Source: Gnetum montanum (taxonomy: Eukaryota > Streptophyta > Gnetopsida > Gnetales > Gnetaceae). Taken from it: 64,000 bases of DNA. The stretch lies in NCBI GenBank assembly GCA_015680685.1, contig MNCI01013584.1, positions 335,937 through 399,936 of the forward strand, given 5' to 3'. A program made the position numbers and the translations under genes. Below the pieces are notes generated by a model. It saw only the letters and a list, made by a program, of their open reading frames with translations. It was not told the DNA's origin and did not search any database. This document shows positions 46,449 to 58,357 of the stretch, in pieces (position 1 is the first letter of the stretch; the number at the start of each line of letters is the position of its first letter).

Positions 46449-49400
46449 ATGAATCTAGATCAACCTTCCACGTTGGTGTCTAACACATTGGACACTACAA
46501 TCAATCCAAAGCATGCCGCACTAAGTCACGAATAATACAATTTTGTTTGTACCAAAATCTAAGTAGGACTACTAGTGGATTAACTTGATTTGGAGGGAAA
46601 ACAAGACTATGAACAAGTCCACCAGAATAGACGGGAGTACAACCCCTCCTTGTTTGACATAATCCCACTCACGAAGTCCTACCACTAGTTGTTGTCCCAA
46701 CTCATCCGTGCAAACAAGCATGATGCAAGGACAACCTACAAGAAAGCCTCACAGAAGGAAGAAGATGAGTTTGAGGCCCACTTCAAGTGCAAGTGCCCCC
46801 TCTACACCATCTTCCAACAACCACTCCCTAGTACGATCCCTCCTTGGTTCAGTCCACCCATCCTCTCTGAGATGGTGACCATGCCAATTCAACCTTCCTC
46901 ATAAGCAACTAATGCATTTAACCAACACTATGCTCATACAGGAGCCACCTCTCAACTCTAGACAACTCAGGCATCCTACGTCCTACCTATCTCATTGACA
47001 TCTGCTATGTCTATGCAACCCACTCATGTGTGGCCTACTTTGACCATCGAACCCATTGCTTAGCCAACACATCAACAACTATCCACTACGATGTTAAACT
47101 GGCAACAACCGTCCGCTATGACATTAAACTAGAAAACTCCACAACCAACAATTCTACCCTATGCTATGCAACCAACACATGCCCAGCTAATGCAATCAGC
47201 TAGCACATCCCTAAGCTTGGATCACACATTCTAGCTAATCCAAAGCTTGATGGAGGAGACCAATAGACTCAATGCTAACTCCTCTGACACCATCAAGGTG
47301 GTGGAATTCTACCAAGATGACCCCATAAGTCCTACCATACCACCTCTAACTCTCCCGAGTAGGGTCTAACTACCACAATTCACCAAGTACGATGGTGAAG
47401 GGGACCCCAATGCACACTTGGTCAGATTTTTAGCTAAGTGCCTACTCCTTCAAGCTTGGCCACATGCCATCATGTGCATGTTTCCCATATCACTCACTAG
47501 TAAGGCCTTAGACTAGTATCACACATTACCCAAGGCCTTGATCTCCTCTTTGAAGGATCTCATAAGCTAGTTTGTGACACATTTTTGGTACAACCTAAAG
47601 CCTGAAGCAACCCTTGACCAGCTCATGCAAGTTAAGTAGGGGCCTCTAGAACATGTGCCAAAATTCCTCCAATGTTGGAATGCTACATTGAGTGAAATGC
47701 ATGAACCCTTAGCAAAGACACATCTATTGGCCATCTTCAAAGATGCAGTGAATGACTTCATCAAGTCCAAACTGTATTATTTAGCCCCAAAGTCTCTTAG
47801 ACAAGCCTTTGCCCAAGAAAAAAGCATAGAGGAAGTAGTGCAAACTATTAATGACCTAGCCTATGTGGGCTATAGAAACCAACATACTTGCAAGAAAAAC
47901 ACAATAGTGGTAACAATGGCCACAAGCACAAAAGTAACCAACCAGGGCCTAACAACTAAGCAACCTAAGGTCCCAACTAATAAAACTACCAACTCTGGCA
48001 CCAACTCACCTACATCGATAGGGGCTACCCCAAGGTCTAACTTTGAGTGCAAGTATCATTCAAGGTATACACCACTATCGATGGAACCCTCTAAACTATT
48101 GGAGCAACTCTTAAAAGCTGGGAAAATCCAATACAAACACGTATCAGAGATTGCTCATCAAAAAAATGATAGGTACTATGAACTATTAAGGAACCCTACC
48201 TCAGCAATACCAAATGAGCCCCAAGTCCCACAACACTTCAAGTTGGACCAATATTGTCATTACCACCAGTTGTCTGGTCATAGTATGGACAACTATTGTG
48301 CTTTGCAGGATGACCTACAAAGAATGATAGAATGGGGCCAATTGGAGCTAGACACAGTGAGTCAATCCAATGTAGATGACACCTGCTATGTCATAAATTC
48401 CATTAGCATAGGTGGCAAATCCAAATTTGTGCAATAACCTTTTGTGATCCATGTTCCTCCTAACAAGGCAAGGGTCCCCTCAGCCTCCATAAGCAAGAGG
48501 CCTCCCTTTGTTATCAAAGTGCCACCTCAGCCACCCACAACACCCTTTGTAGTCAAAGTTCCATAGCAACCATTCGCTAAGACATTAAACTGGCATGACG
48601 CAAGAACAACAATAGCTAAGAAACCTTTTGTCTTCAAGATGCCACAACGAGTTGGTCACACAATAATTCCTAAACCACCATTTGTAATCAAGGTGCCACA
48701 ATGTGATGGCCCCTCACTTACCCAAAGCCCAATAGTGGGCAATGTCTCAATCTCTCCTTCCTTGAGGGTCAACCCCACTAGTAACCCAAGTAGGCCTACT
48801 AAATGGCAATGCAAGAGGACAAATGAGCGCCTCACAACCCCCATGGCTAAAGCAAAAGCCACAACTAGAAAACAACAACTAAACACTAGGGCTCCTACCC
48901 CCAAGTAGGCCAAACAAACCAAGCCCAAGTCCCCTCCCCGAGAGATTTGTCTCTCAATCCACATGGAGGAAATAAAGGCCAACACAATAGCCAATGACAA
49001 GGACTTCATAGCTGCACTAACCTAGGTGAAACAAATGCTCAAGAAAAAGAACATAATGTTGAGCTTGTACAACTTGGTCATGACCTCATCTACTCATCTC
49101 CAAGCCTTGGCCCAAATCTTAGCATCCATTTCTATTACAGAAGACATCCCCATAGATGAGGCATCCATCTATGCAATAATGTTGCCTCCTATACCATAAG
49201 AATTGAGTTCAACATCTCTAGTATTTCATGAAAATGTAGTCAAGGTCAACCCTGAACGAGGGGAGTTCATTATAGCTCCATTGTCAATTAGCATATGTGT
49301 TGGGTAGTGCACCATCCGTAGAGTGCATGTTGATGATGGTGCTACAACAAATGTAGTCCTATACTTCATCATCGATAAACTAGGCCTGGCAAATGAAATC

Positions 49401-49851
49401 AGGCCAACCAAAACCATGTGTCTAAAATCCTTCAATGGATCACATGTCATAGTCAGGGGTACAATCAACTTATCCTTTGTGGCAGGAGAGTAATTCCCCA
49501 CTAGTGAAGATTTCACTATCACAGAGAAGATGCTAGGTTTCAACATGATTCTCAATAGGCCTTAGCTAGCCCAACTAAGGGTCATCTCCTCTCCCATCCA
49601 CCAAGAAATCCACTTTCCATATGAAGGTGATCAAGTTATCATCCATGGTGATAACACTTCCTCTTTGACTATCCACGACATAGACATGGTGCAAGTTTTG
49701 GAAGAAGAGTTTCTTGGTGGTACACCTATGGCAACCAAGGGAGTGCCTAAAGCTAACACATCCGAATGAGTGGTTGAAGATAATAGCTTCCCAGAGGATC
49801 CTAATCCTAGCACGCTCCCTAATCCATGCTTGTTTAGGAAGCAACTACATG
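46449..49851 (+). pseudogene. gag-protease of element C (single frame with stops)
   Basis: All readable pieces lie in one reading frame from the ATG at 46449. The N-terminal part has the YNFVCTKI block shared with element D. The Gag core runs from about 47380 (GEGDPNAHLVRFLAKCLLLQ) through FLQCWNATLSEMHEPLAKTH and AVNDFIKSKLYYLAPKSLRQ. The zinc knuckle CHYHQLSGHSMDNYC lies at 48255-48300 (C-x2-H-x4-H-x5-C) and LLRNPTSAIPNEP just before it. The protease has VHVDDGATTNVVLYFIIDKL (about 49330) with its catalytic D intact, then MILNRP-stop-LAQLRVIS and SSPIHQEIHFPYEGDQ, the form seen in Ogre/Tat elements. Stops are nearly all CAG, CAA, CGA or TGG turned to stop. After 49851 the true sequence is replaced by a misassembly. 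Confidence 0.85.
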
Positions 49852-49852
49852 N

Positions 49853-50093
49853 CTTAGGATCCTCTGGGAAGCTATTAGCTTCAACCACTCATTCGGATGT
49901 GTTAGCTTTAGGCACTCCCTTGGTTGCCATAGGTGTACCACCAAGAAACTCTTCTTCCAAAACTTGCACCATGTCTATGTCGTGGATAGTCAAAGAGGAA
50001 GTGTTATCACCATGGATGATAACTTGATCACCTTCATATGGAAAGTGGATTTCTTGGTGGATGGGAGAGGAGATGACCCTTAGTTGGGCTAGC
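49853..50093. repeat. Inverted duplicate of 49565-49803 between two single Ns (assembly error)
   Basis: Bases 49853-50093, bounded by N at 49852 and 50094, are the near-exact reverse complement of 49565-49803. The homologous place in element D (58297-58450) shows what belongs here: the end of the gag-pro frame and a short spacer. The block is therefore a wrongly inserted and inverted contig, not a real palindrome, and frames called on it (49631-49888, 49770-50027) should be ignored. Confidence 0.88.
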
Positions 50094-50094
50094 N

Positions 50095-51779
50095 CACATT
50101 ACATTTAAAAAAATCAAAAAATAAAAAATAAAAACAAAAAAACAACAAAAACACATGGCCTGAAAAGGCCTTAAACTAGCCTATGACCCGAAATGGTCTA
50201 ACACTATCACTTTTTGCATTGCTTTCCTTTCATTCATCCATTTTAACTTTTTTTACGATAGGTATTGCTTGATGTTGTTTTCTTTCTAGTTGATTTTTGT
50301 AGGATCTTGCAAGCACACAACATCGCACCTTACACAAGCAAGGTAAGCACTAGTCTGCTATGACTATAAATTGGCATAGATAGTCCACTATGACTATAAA
50401 ATGGCACAAATTATCCTTGGGTCATGATGTTAAACTAGCACAATAGCTCATCCTTGGATCATGATGTTAAACTGGCACAACATTCACTATATTCTAAAAC
50501 ATTAAACTAGCATCCAATAGTCTACTAGGACTATAAACTAGCACATCATAGTCTGCTAAGACCTTCAACTATGTTCATAGTTTACCAAGACTTTAAAATA
50601 GCATGTTTTAGATCTTTTGGAGTGCTTTGCATCAGTGTAGCCTTGGGAGCACTCACAGCATCATCACCTCCCACCATTCTAGTGATCTTTTGGAGCACTT
50701 GCCATTAGTGCAGCCTTTAGAGGACTCATAGCATCATTACCCTAGCACTTTCACCAGCTTCCTAAGCACTTGCAACTAGCACAAAATTTGACACATTTGC
50801 AGCATCTTCACATCTAGCACCTGCAGCATCTTCACATCTGACATTTGTAATTACATTTTACATTTTGTGGTTTTATTGTCTTCTCTGAGTTGTGTTTGTA
50901 GGAGAAAGCCTTGGAGACAGTCGTGCAAAGATGCATCTCATCGTAGCAGAAAGTTACCATATTGCTCTAATGTGCATGATTGGACTAGTTGAGCCACTAA
51001 AGAGTGCACCTGCCCCCTCATTCTTATTACAACCTATGCACATTCACTCTGTTATCCTAATATCCTCTCATCTCCCACATACTCATGATTATACATCCCT
51101 TGGATGCATACACACTATGATGCACATGACATTCTCTTCACATCAACTATAGAACCCATGGTTAATGTAACATAATTCATCTTATGGGAAGCCTCTGTTG
51201 CATGGTAAAAGCCTAAGTAGATGTAACATGAATCACCCCTAGGAGGAAACATTTATCCTACAAATGCAATGTTATACATCAAAACAAAGCCCATCTTCTC
51301 GATGGCCAACTTGAAGCTAACATTTAGTAGCAAGTTGAACCCAAAGAAGGTTTGCCTCATTAAAAAAAGGAAGAATGGGGAAAAACACATCCCTAGGAAA
51401 ATTGACAATGCTGCAGCTTCACAATTGACATAGACTTAGATTGACTTTGACACTCTCATAAGCACTCTGACGAGAGGTCAACATTTTAGGGCCGAACCAC
51501 TTCATGCCATGTTCATTGTTAGCCATGCTGAATTTGCATCCTACATCATGATCCACTGTTTGCATTTCATTTCCATCGTTTAAATTTCATCTCCCTAGCA
51601 TTGACTATACCCCTTGTCCCTTAGCATACCATGATTTCCATAGCACTCTTGAGCATGATGAAATAACATCCAATCTTGTACTGATGAGAGATGTCAGTGG
51701 CATCTCTACTGTGGTGTTTTGTAATTCTTTGTCGATGTCTCTCAGGTCACTCCTCTAGACGTCAATAAAGAGGGGCCAT
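50095..51779 (+). other. Non-coding 3' half of element C with splice-like signals and polypurine tract
   Basis: No pol domain is readable. Collinear with element D are the phrase ACATGGCCTGAAAAGGCCTT (50154), an exon-like block 50303-50342 between TTGATTTTTGTAG and GTAAGC, several TTAAACTAGCAC words (50350-50600), an acceptor-like GTTGTGTTTGTAG (ending 50901), and the tract AAAGAGGGGCCA at 51767-51778 just before the 3' LTR. Elements of the Ogre group are known to splice an intron between protease and RT; here the downstream coding part is absent. Confidence 0.6.
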
Positions 51780-53047
51780 TGAAACACCAAAAAATTTTAG
51801 GTCTTAGCATCTTGACTGCAAATTTGGCTAAGTGTCAAAATGGTGACAGTTTGCCCATATTTTTCCAAGTATTGAGTGTAGCCAACATTAATTGCCAAAT
51901 TTGTAGAATTTTTTAAAGTGTTAGAATGATGGCACTTTCTACCAATTCAGTTGTTACACTATGTAGGATAGCATAACATAGCATCTTGTTATGCTATGTA
52001 GGGTAGTGTAGCATAGCACCCTGTTATGTTGTGTAGCGTAGCACCATGTCTACTGTAGCATAGTAGCCTGTCACCCTACATAGCATAGCACCATGTCTAT
52101 TGTAGTGTAGCACCTTGTTACACTGCATAGTATAGTAGCATGTCTACTACAGCATAACACCTTGTTATGCTATGTAGCATAGCACCATGCACCTTGTCAC
52201 GTTGCGTAGCATAGCACCATGTCTACTGCAGTGTAGCACCTTGTCATGCTGCGTAGCATAGCACCATGTCTACTATAGTGTAGCACCCTATCAAGCTATG
52301 TAGGGTAGCACCATATTTATTGTACTGTAGCACCTTGTCATGTGTAGCAGCCAGAATCCCGTGTCCTGCACGTAACACGAGACAATCCTAGCAACCAGTG
52401 TCCTATGTCCTACGCGTAACATGGGATGAGCATAGTAGACCATGTCCCATTTCCCACGTGCAACATGGGACAAGCATAGTAGATGGTGTTTTGCATCCCA
52501 CGCATAACATGCGATGAGTGTAGCAGCCAACATCCCATAGTCCTACCCACTACACTACCACATGGCACTTGATCTACATTTTGGGCTAACCCTAGTCCCA
52601 TAAATAGCCCCACATCCTAATGTTTTAGGAGAGGAGAAAAAGGGGAAAAAGGAAGAGAAAAGGAAGGAAGGGGAAGGCTTCCATTCTTCACTAGTGAAGC
52701 AGTTGGCACTTCCATTTGGCATCTTGGCACTTTGACATCTTGGCACTTAGCTCTGTGGATGAATGAGACCTAGAGCACACCACACCGGTAGAGAGGCACA
52801 TCTACACCACATGGTACACTGCAGCCCCATTACAACCCAGTAGGACATCACATGGTACACCATGTCTACCAACCTAGTAGGCATAGTTCAACACAGTGAG
52901 CACTAGACTTCACAACTTGACACCACCGAGGCTATGACTGTGCTCCCACTGCACCTATTGTACATTGTGTATACCTTTGTGAATTACCTATTCTCCCTCT
53001 TTTGGGGTGGTGCACTACTATTCTCAAATTCTATTGCATTTCTCAAG
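51780..53047 (+). mobile_element. 3' LTR of element C, left part
   Basis: It matches the 5' LTR from TGAAACACC onward. It carries the longer TAGCGTAGCACC array (51955-52340). It also has a block absent from the 5' LTR (52340-52620) with 3-4 units of about 53 bases (GTCCTACGCGTAACATGGGA type) and the TATA-like CCATAAATAGCCCC at 52598. It breaks off at TTCTCAAG, where element D is inserted, and resumes at 62362. Confidence 0.9.
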
Positions 53048-54584
53048 TGAAACACTACTAATTCTAGCCTAACACTTTGAAACAAGAAGGACTTAAGTCC
53101 TTTCCAACTTTCGAGAGGCAAAATTTGGCTAAGGAAATGAAAACCACGCTCAGCTAAATCAAGCCACCTTGTTCATCCCGTTAAGTTGGAAGCTTGCCCA
53201 TAGCTTGACCAACTCTTGGAGTCTCAAAACTGAGCCAAAATGATCTAATCTACAATGTGCAAGTCATCCTCAGAGCACATCCTTGACAGCTTCTAGTCTT
53301 AACTTACGTAATTCCAAATTTCAACTTAAAAATTACAAGTTTATACAAGAGTTCCATGTCACGCTACATGTCATGCTGCAATGTGACATTCTCAAAGTGG
53401 TTTGATGTCACATTGCATGTCATGCCACAACATGACATACTCAAAGTGGTTTAGAATTTCACATGTCATGTTGCATGTCACACTGCAACGTGACATACTC
53501 AAAATGATTCCAGATCTCAATTTTTCGCAAGATTTTGCATGTCACGGTGCAAGTCATGCTGCAACGTGACCGTAGCATGACATACTCAAAATGGTGCTAG
53601 ACAAGTCACATCCAAGACCAAATTCTAGATTTTTAGTCACTCTTAGGATCAACTAAATAGCCATGGAACCATGGAAACACTCGAATTGATATCCTGCAGT
53701 AGTCAATTCAAAGATCCAGAAGTTTCAAGTAAGCTAAAGTCAATTTCTCTTATTGTCATTTCATTTCATTATAAATCTTCATTTGTGGGCTTGTTGAGCC
53801 CTCACGGTCTAAATTGTATGTACTCCCATGGGCTTGAGTAACCCATACGTTGTAAGATACAATGCACCTAGTCAGGAATGCATCTTGCCCTTGCACATCC
53901 AACTCACATACAGTTTTCCATCAGACATGTGTCACTAGATCCATTTTCCTCTCATCTCCCAGCCATTGATTCCATTCTTGAATTCTGCATCTAAGCCTAG
54001 CTCAACCGTATAAATACCCTGTCAATTCACATAAACGAGGTTGGAAATTTTGGATATTGGAAATTATGAGAACATACAACAAACCAGCAATCATTTGGTT
54101 CTCAGTACACTTGACTCCTAGCATCCAAGAACTTCTAAAACAAATCACATCACATCACCTCAGGGCTTGATGCTTGACTTTCCATCCACACGTGTAGCTA
54201 CGCTTTGACCGATGCACATATTTTCTAAGCAATACAATATAGTTTTTTTTGCCAACCATTTATTCTATTTACTCTATACTTTGCATTTAGTTTATGTTTG
54301 GTTTATGTTTTATTCACAATACAATTTCTGCATATGTTTCTGTTTACATTTTTATGCACACTATTTACATTTTAAGACATCAGTTACGATAACCCCAGCG
54401 CAAGCCATAATTTACGCTTGGGGAATTCCTTGGTTGATTTGCGTGTAGACCATCCAAGGCACTCTACCTTCATTCCCTTTTCCCGCTTGCCCTCAAGTGA
54501 AGGCAAGGTCAGCTATGCCTACCCCATGATTTTTCGGTGTTTATTTTCCCTTGTAGCCTTACACCAACGATTTAGGTCAGTATA
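53048..54584 (+). mobile_element. 5' LTR of element D
   Basis: It contains four diverged units of about 60 bases (53350-53590; CATGTCATGCTGCAACGTGA then CATACTCAAAGTGGTT), a TATA box TATAAATACC at 54009-54018 and a TTCGGTGTTT stretch near the end that recurs as CTCGGTGTTTTAGCC in C's LTR. Confidence 0.92.
54009..54018 (+). promoter_or_regulatory. TATA box of element D LTR
   Basis: TATAAATACC followed by CTGTCAATTCACATAAAC. The 3' LTR has the same core at 61783-61792. This is a standard plant LTR promoter position, about 570 bases before the LTR end. Confidence 0.75.
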
Positions 54585-54590
54585 GTAAAT

Positions 54591-54608
54591 TGGCACTAGA
54601 AGGAGGGC
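54591..54608 (+). promoter_or_regulatory. Putative primer binding site of element D
   Basis: TGGCACTAGAAGGAGGGC, six bases inside the LTR, differs from the B and C sites only by T-to-C and G-to-A at positions 4 and 5. Confidence 0.65.
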
Positions 54609-54689
54609 CTGACTTTCTTGTTGTCTGTTAAAATGTTAATCATGCTAAAAAACTTATTCATCTTGTCCCTGTGAGTCTCCTTGTCACAG

Positions 54690-54915
54690 TTGTCATGTTA
54701 GAGTTGTCACACTGTAGTTGTTACATTGCAGTTGTCACATTGTAGTTGTCACACTGTAGTTGTCACGCTATAGTTGTCACGTTGTAGTTGTTAAGCTATG
54801 AGTTAGTCACGCTGCATGCGCTACAGGCTAGTCACGCTGCACATGCTGCAGGCTAGTCATGCTACACACACTGCAGGATAGTCACGCTACACACATTACA
54901 GGTTAGTCATGCCAC
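54690..54915 (+). repeat. Leader tandem repeats of element D
   Basis: First about six units of GTTGTCACACTGTAGTTGTC type (18 bases), then about four units of TAGTCACGCTGCACATGCTG type (26 bases). They lie between the primer site and the gag ATG and differ in sequence from the leader repeats of C at the same place. Confidence 0.85.
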
Positions 54916-54940
54916 ACACTGTTAACTTGTACACGCTTTC

Positions 54941-57900
54941 ATGGAATCTTTCCAGATCAACCCTACTTGCGCAATCCTCACACCTGAACAGTATAACTTT
55001 ATTTGTGTCAAAATCCAAGCCAACTTGCCTATCGATCGCATGGAAAGAGAGGAAAAATGACACTATGAGCTCATTTACAAGGGAGGTCAGGAGTTCATTC
55101 CCTTAACATTTGACATAATGCCCCTTTCTGAACACCATCATCAACTCATGTTTTAGCTTCTCATGGCAAGGAGTCAAGCCTTACAACCGCCTCTGATAGA
55201 GCCTCAGAATGGAAATGAGGAAGATGACTTTGCCATCCAATCTAAGCATGAGGATTTGTACCATACCATTAGTCCTCATGCCTATATAAACCCATTATTT
55301 CAACCTTTCCTAGGAGAAACTATGCTTCCTCCTTCATCCACATACACTCAAGGATTGATTTCTCAACAAGAAGTACCAGCTTCCACGTCCACCCATTACA
55401 TACCACAAATACAAACCGATGGGGCCCCTCTAACTACTTTAGTATAACACGTTTAGGGGATTACCTCATAACCTATGGTTGGGCGATGGGTTTCACTAGC
55501 TTTTCAATAGCACCAACCAACTTACTACAATGTACCACACCCTACGATCCCATCTCTGAATGTTGCTCCACCACAACAACATCAGACAATCCAACAACCT
55601 CCCTTTCCTCAAACAATGCAACAACTGAATTATTACCAATCACAATTCATTCAGCCTGCCAGTCTACCTACCACCCAAGAATGCGTAGACACAAAGAAAA
55701 TGATGCACATGTTAACTGAGAAGGGAATGTTCCTTAAAATCAAAAACACTAAGGAAATAAAGGTGTTGGACTTCTACCAAGATGATCCAATCCACCCTTT
55801 AGTTCCACCATTAACCTTGCCAAAGGAGATCCCATTACCTCAGCTAACCAAGTACAATGGAGAGGGAGATCCAAACGCCCACCTAGTGACATTTCGACTA
55901 GAATGTCTCCTGATTCAAGCCTGGACTCATGCAATTCTATGAGTTTTTGCTATGTCCTTAACAGGAAAAGACTTAGACTAGTATGGAGCCTTACCTCGTA
56001 ACTCTATATCCTCTCTGGAGGATTTGTTACATTAGGTTGTTATCCTTTTTAAATATAATCTAAAACCTGAAGCCACACTGGATAGCTTGATTTAGATCAA
56101 ACAAACGTCATTAGAGCCAATGCAAAAATTCATCCAAAGGTGGAGCGCAGCCCTGAATGAACTTCACGAGCCCATCCCTGAAACATATCTACTCACCATC
56201 TTTAAAGCAGCTATGAATGACTTCATTAAATCAAAACTTTATTATTTGAATGCTCGTACCTTGAGTCAAGCATTCGCACAAGTTAAGGACATAGAAAAGG
56301 CAGCATGAACAAGTAATGACCCAGCTTACTTAGCCTTTAGGATCCAACATATGAGGAAGGATAAGGATAAAACCAACATAACAGTAGCAATGGTGGCTAC
56401 AAACACAAAAACAACCAATTGGGGCCCAACAGCTAAGTAACCTAGATCCCCAGCTAACAAGGCTGCCAACTTTGATGCCAACTCACCTAGATCAGTAGGG
56501 GCCACCCCAAAGCCCAACTTTCAGTGCAAGGACCACTCAAAGTATACACCAATACCAATGCAACCCTCTCAACTACTGGAGCAACTCTTGAAAGCTAGTC
56601 AAATCCAACAAAAACTCGTGTTAGAGATTACCCGCCAAAAACATGATAGGTACTATGAACTACTAAGGAACCCCACATCAACAATACCAAATGAGCCCCC
56701 AATCCCACAACATTTTAAACTGGACCAATACTATCATTACCATCAAATGGCTAGCCATGGCACAGACAACTATCATGCTTTGCAAGATGACCTATAGGGA
56801 ATGATAGAACAAGGCCAACTAGTGATTGACATGGCAAGTCAATCCAACATAGATGATGCCTCCTATGTCATAACTTTTATTAGCATAGGTGGCAAGCCCA
56901 AACCTATGCAACAACCTTTTGTGATCCGTGTGCCTCCCTGCAAGGTAAGGATTCCCTCAGCCTCCATAAACAAGAGGTCTTCCTTTTTTGTCAAGGTGCC
57001 ACCCTAGGCATCCACAACACCCTTTGTGGCCAAGGCTCCACAACGTTCAGCCCCTAAGATGTTAAATTGACATGATTCATCCGCTAAGATGTTAAACTAG
57101 CATGACACAACAACAAAAACTACTAAGAAACCTTTCATCATCAAGGTGCCACAATGTGATGGCCCCTCACCTACCTGAAGCTCAATAATGGGAAACATCT
57201 CAATCCCTCCTCCCTTAAGGGTCAATCCCACTAGCAACCTAGGTAGACCCATCAAATGGCAACACAAGAGAACAAACAAGCATCTCGCAACCTCCATGGC
57301 TGAAGCAAAGGCCACAACTAGGAAACAACAACTGAACACTAGGGCCCCTACCTACAAGCAAACCAAGCCCAAGTCTTCCTCCCAGGAGGTCTGTCTCTCA
57401 AGCTTCATGGAGGAAGTCAAGGCCAACACAACAACTAATGACAAGGACTATGTAGCTGCACTAACCCAGGTAAAATAAATGCTCAAGCATAAGAACATGA
57501 CATTTAGCTTGTACGACCTGGCCAAGACCTTGCCTGCTCACTTCCAAGCATTGGCCCAGGTCTTGGCCTTCATTCTTGTTATTGAGGACATCCCTGCAAA
57601 TGAGGCATCGATCTGTGCAACAATGTTGCCTCCCACACCACAAGAATTGGGTTCAACAACCTTAACCTTTCACGATGATGCAATCAAAGTTAACCCAAAA
57701 TGAGGGGAGGTCACTACAGCTCCACTATACATTAGCATACATGTTGGGTAGTTTACCATCTACAGAGTGCATGTTGATGATGGTGTAGCAATGAACATAG
57801 TCTTGTACTTTGTCATCAACAAGCTAGGCCTGGCTAATGAAATCAGGCCAACCAAAGCCACATGTCTAAAATCCTTCAATGGATCACATGTTACAATCAG

Positions 57901-58357
57901 GGGTACAATCAACTTAGCCTTTGTAGTAGGAGAGTAATTCCTCACTAGTGTAGATTTCACTGTCATAGAGGAAATGCCAGGTTTCAACATGATTCTAGGC
58001 AAGCCTTGGCTAGCTCAACTAAGGGCCATCTCCTCTCCCATCCACCAAGAAATCCACCTTCCATACGAAGGTGGTCAAGTTGTTATCCATGGTGATCATG
58101 TGTCCTCTTTGACTATCCACGAGATAGACATAGCGCAAGTTTTGGAAGAAGAGTTTCTTGCTGGTACACCTATAACAACCAACACAACACCTAAGGCTAA
58201 CACACTCGGATGACTGGTTGAGACCAACAACCCCCTAGAGGATCCTAAGCCTTACATGGTCCCTAATCCATGCCTGGTTAGGAAGAAACTACATGACCAA
58301 GACTTTCCCTTGGCTAAAAATGTAGGTGCTTGCCTCCCCTTTGACATGCATTTTTAA
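54941..58357 (+). pseudogene. gag-protease of element D (1138 codons, one frame, about 22 stops)
   Basis: From the ATG at 54941 (MESFQINPTCAILTPEQYNF) to a TAA at 58355 every recognisable block is in the same frame. These are a Q/P-rich linker (about 55540-55640), the Gag core (GEGDPNAHLVTFRLECLLIQ; FIQRWSAALNELHEPIPETY; AMNDFIKSKLYYLNARTLSQ), the knuckle region (YHYHQMASHGTDNYH, both cysteines lost), a basic linker (57240-57370) and the protease (VHVDDGVAMNIVLYFVINKL near 57770). The end motif MILGKPWLAQLRAISSPIHQ (58000) matches the RPW...LHQ motif of Ogre/Tat proteins. By my count about 22 in-frame stops occur and no net frameshift. The product would have been Gag and its protease only. 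Confidence 0.88.

Noticed and set aside
49631-50027. Identical-looking short proteins on opposite strands
   Set aside because: They are produced by the inverted duplicate contig at 49853-50093.
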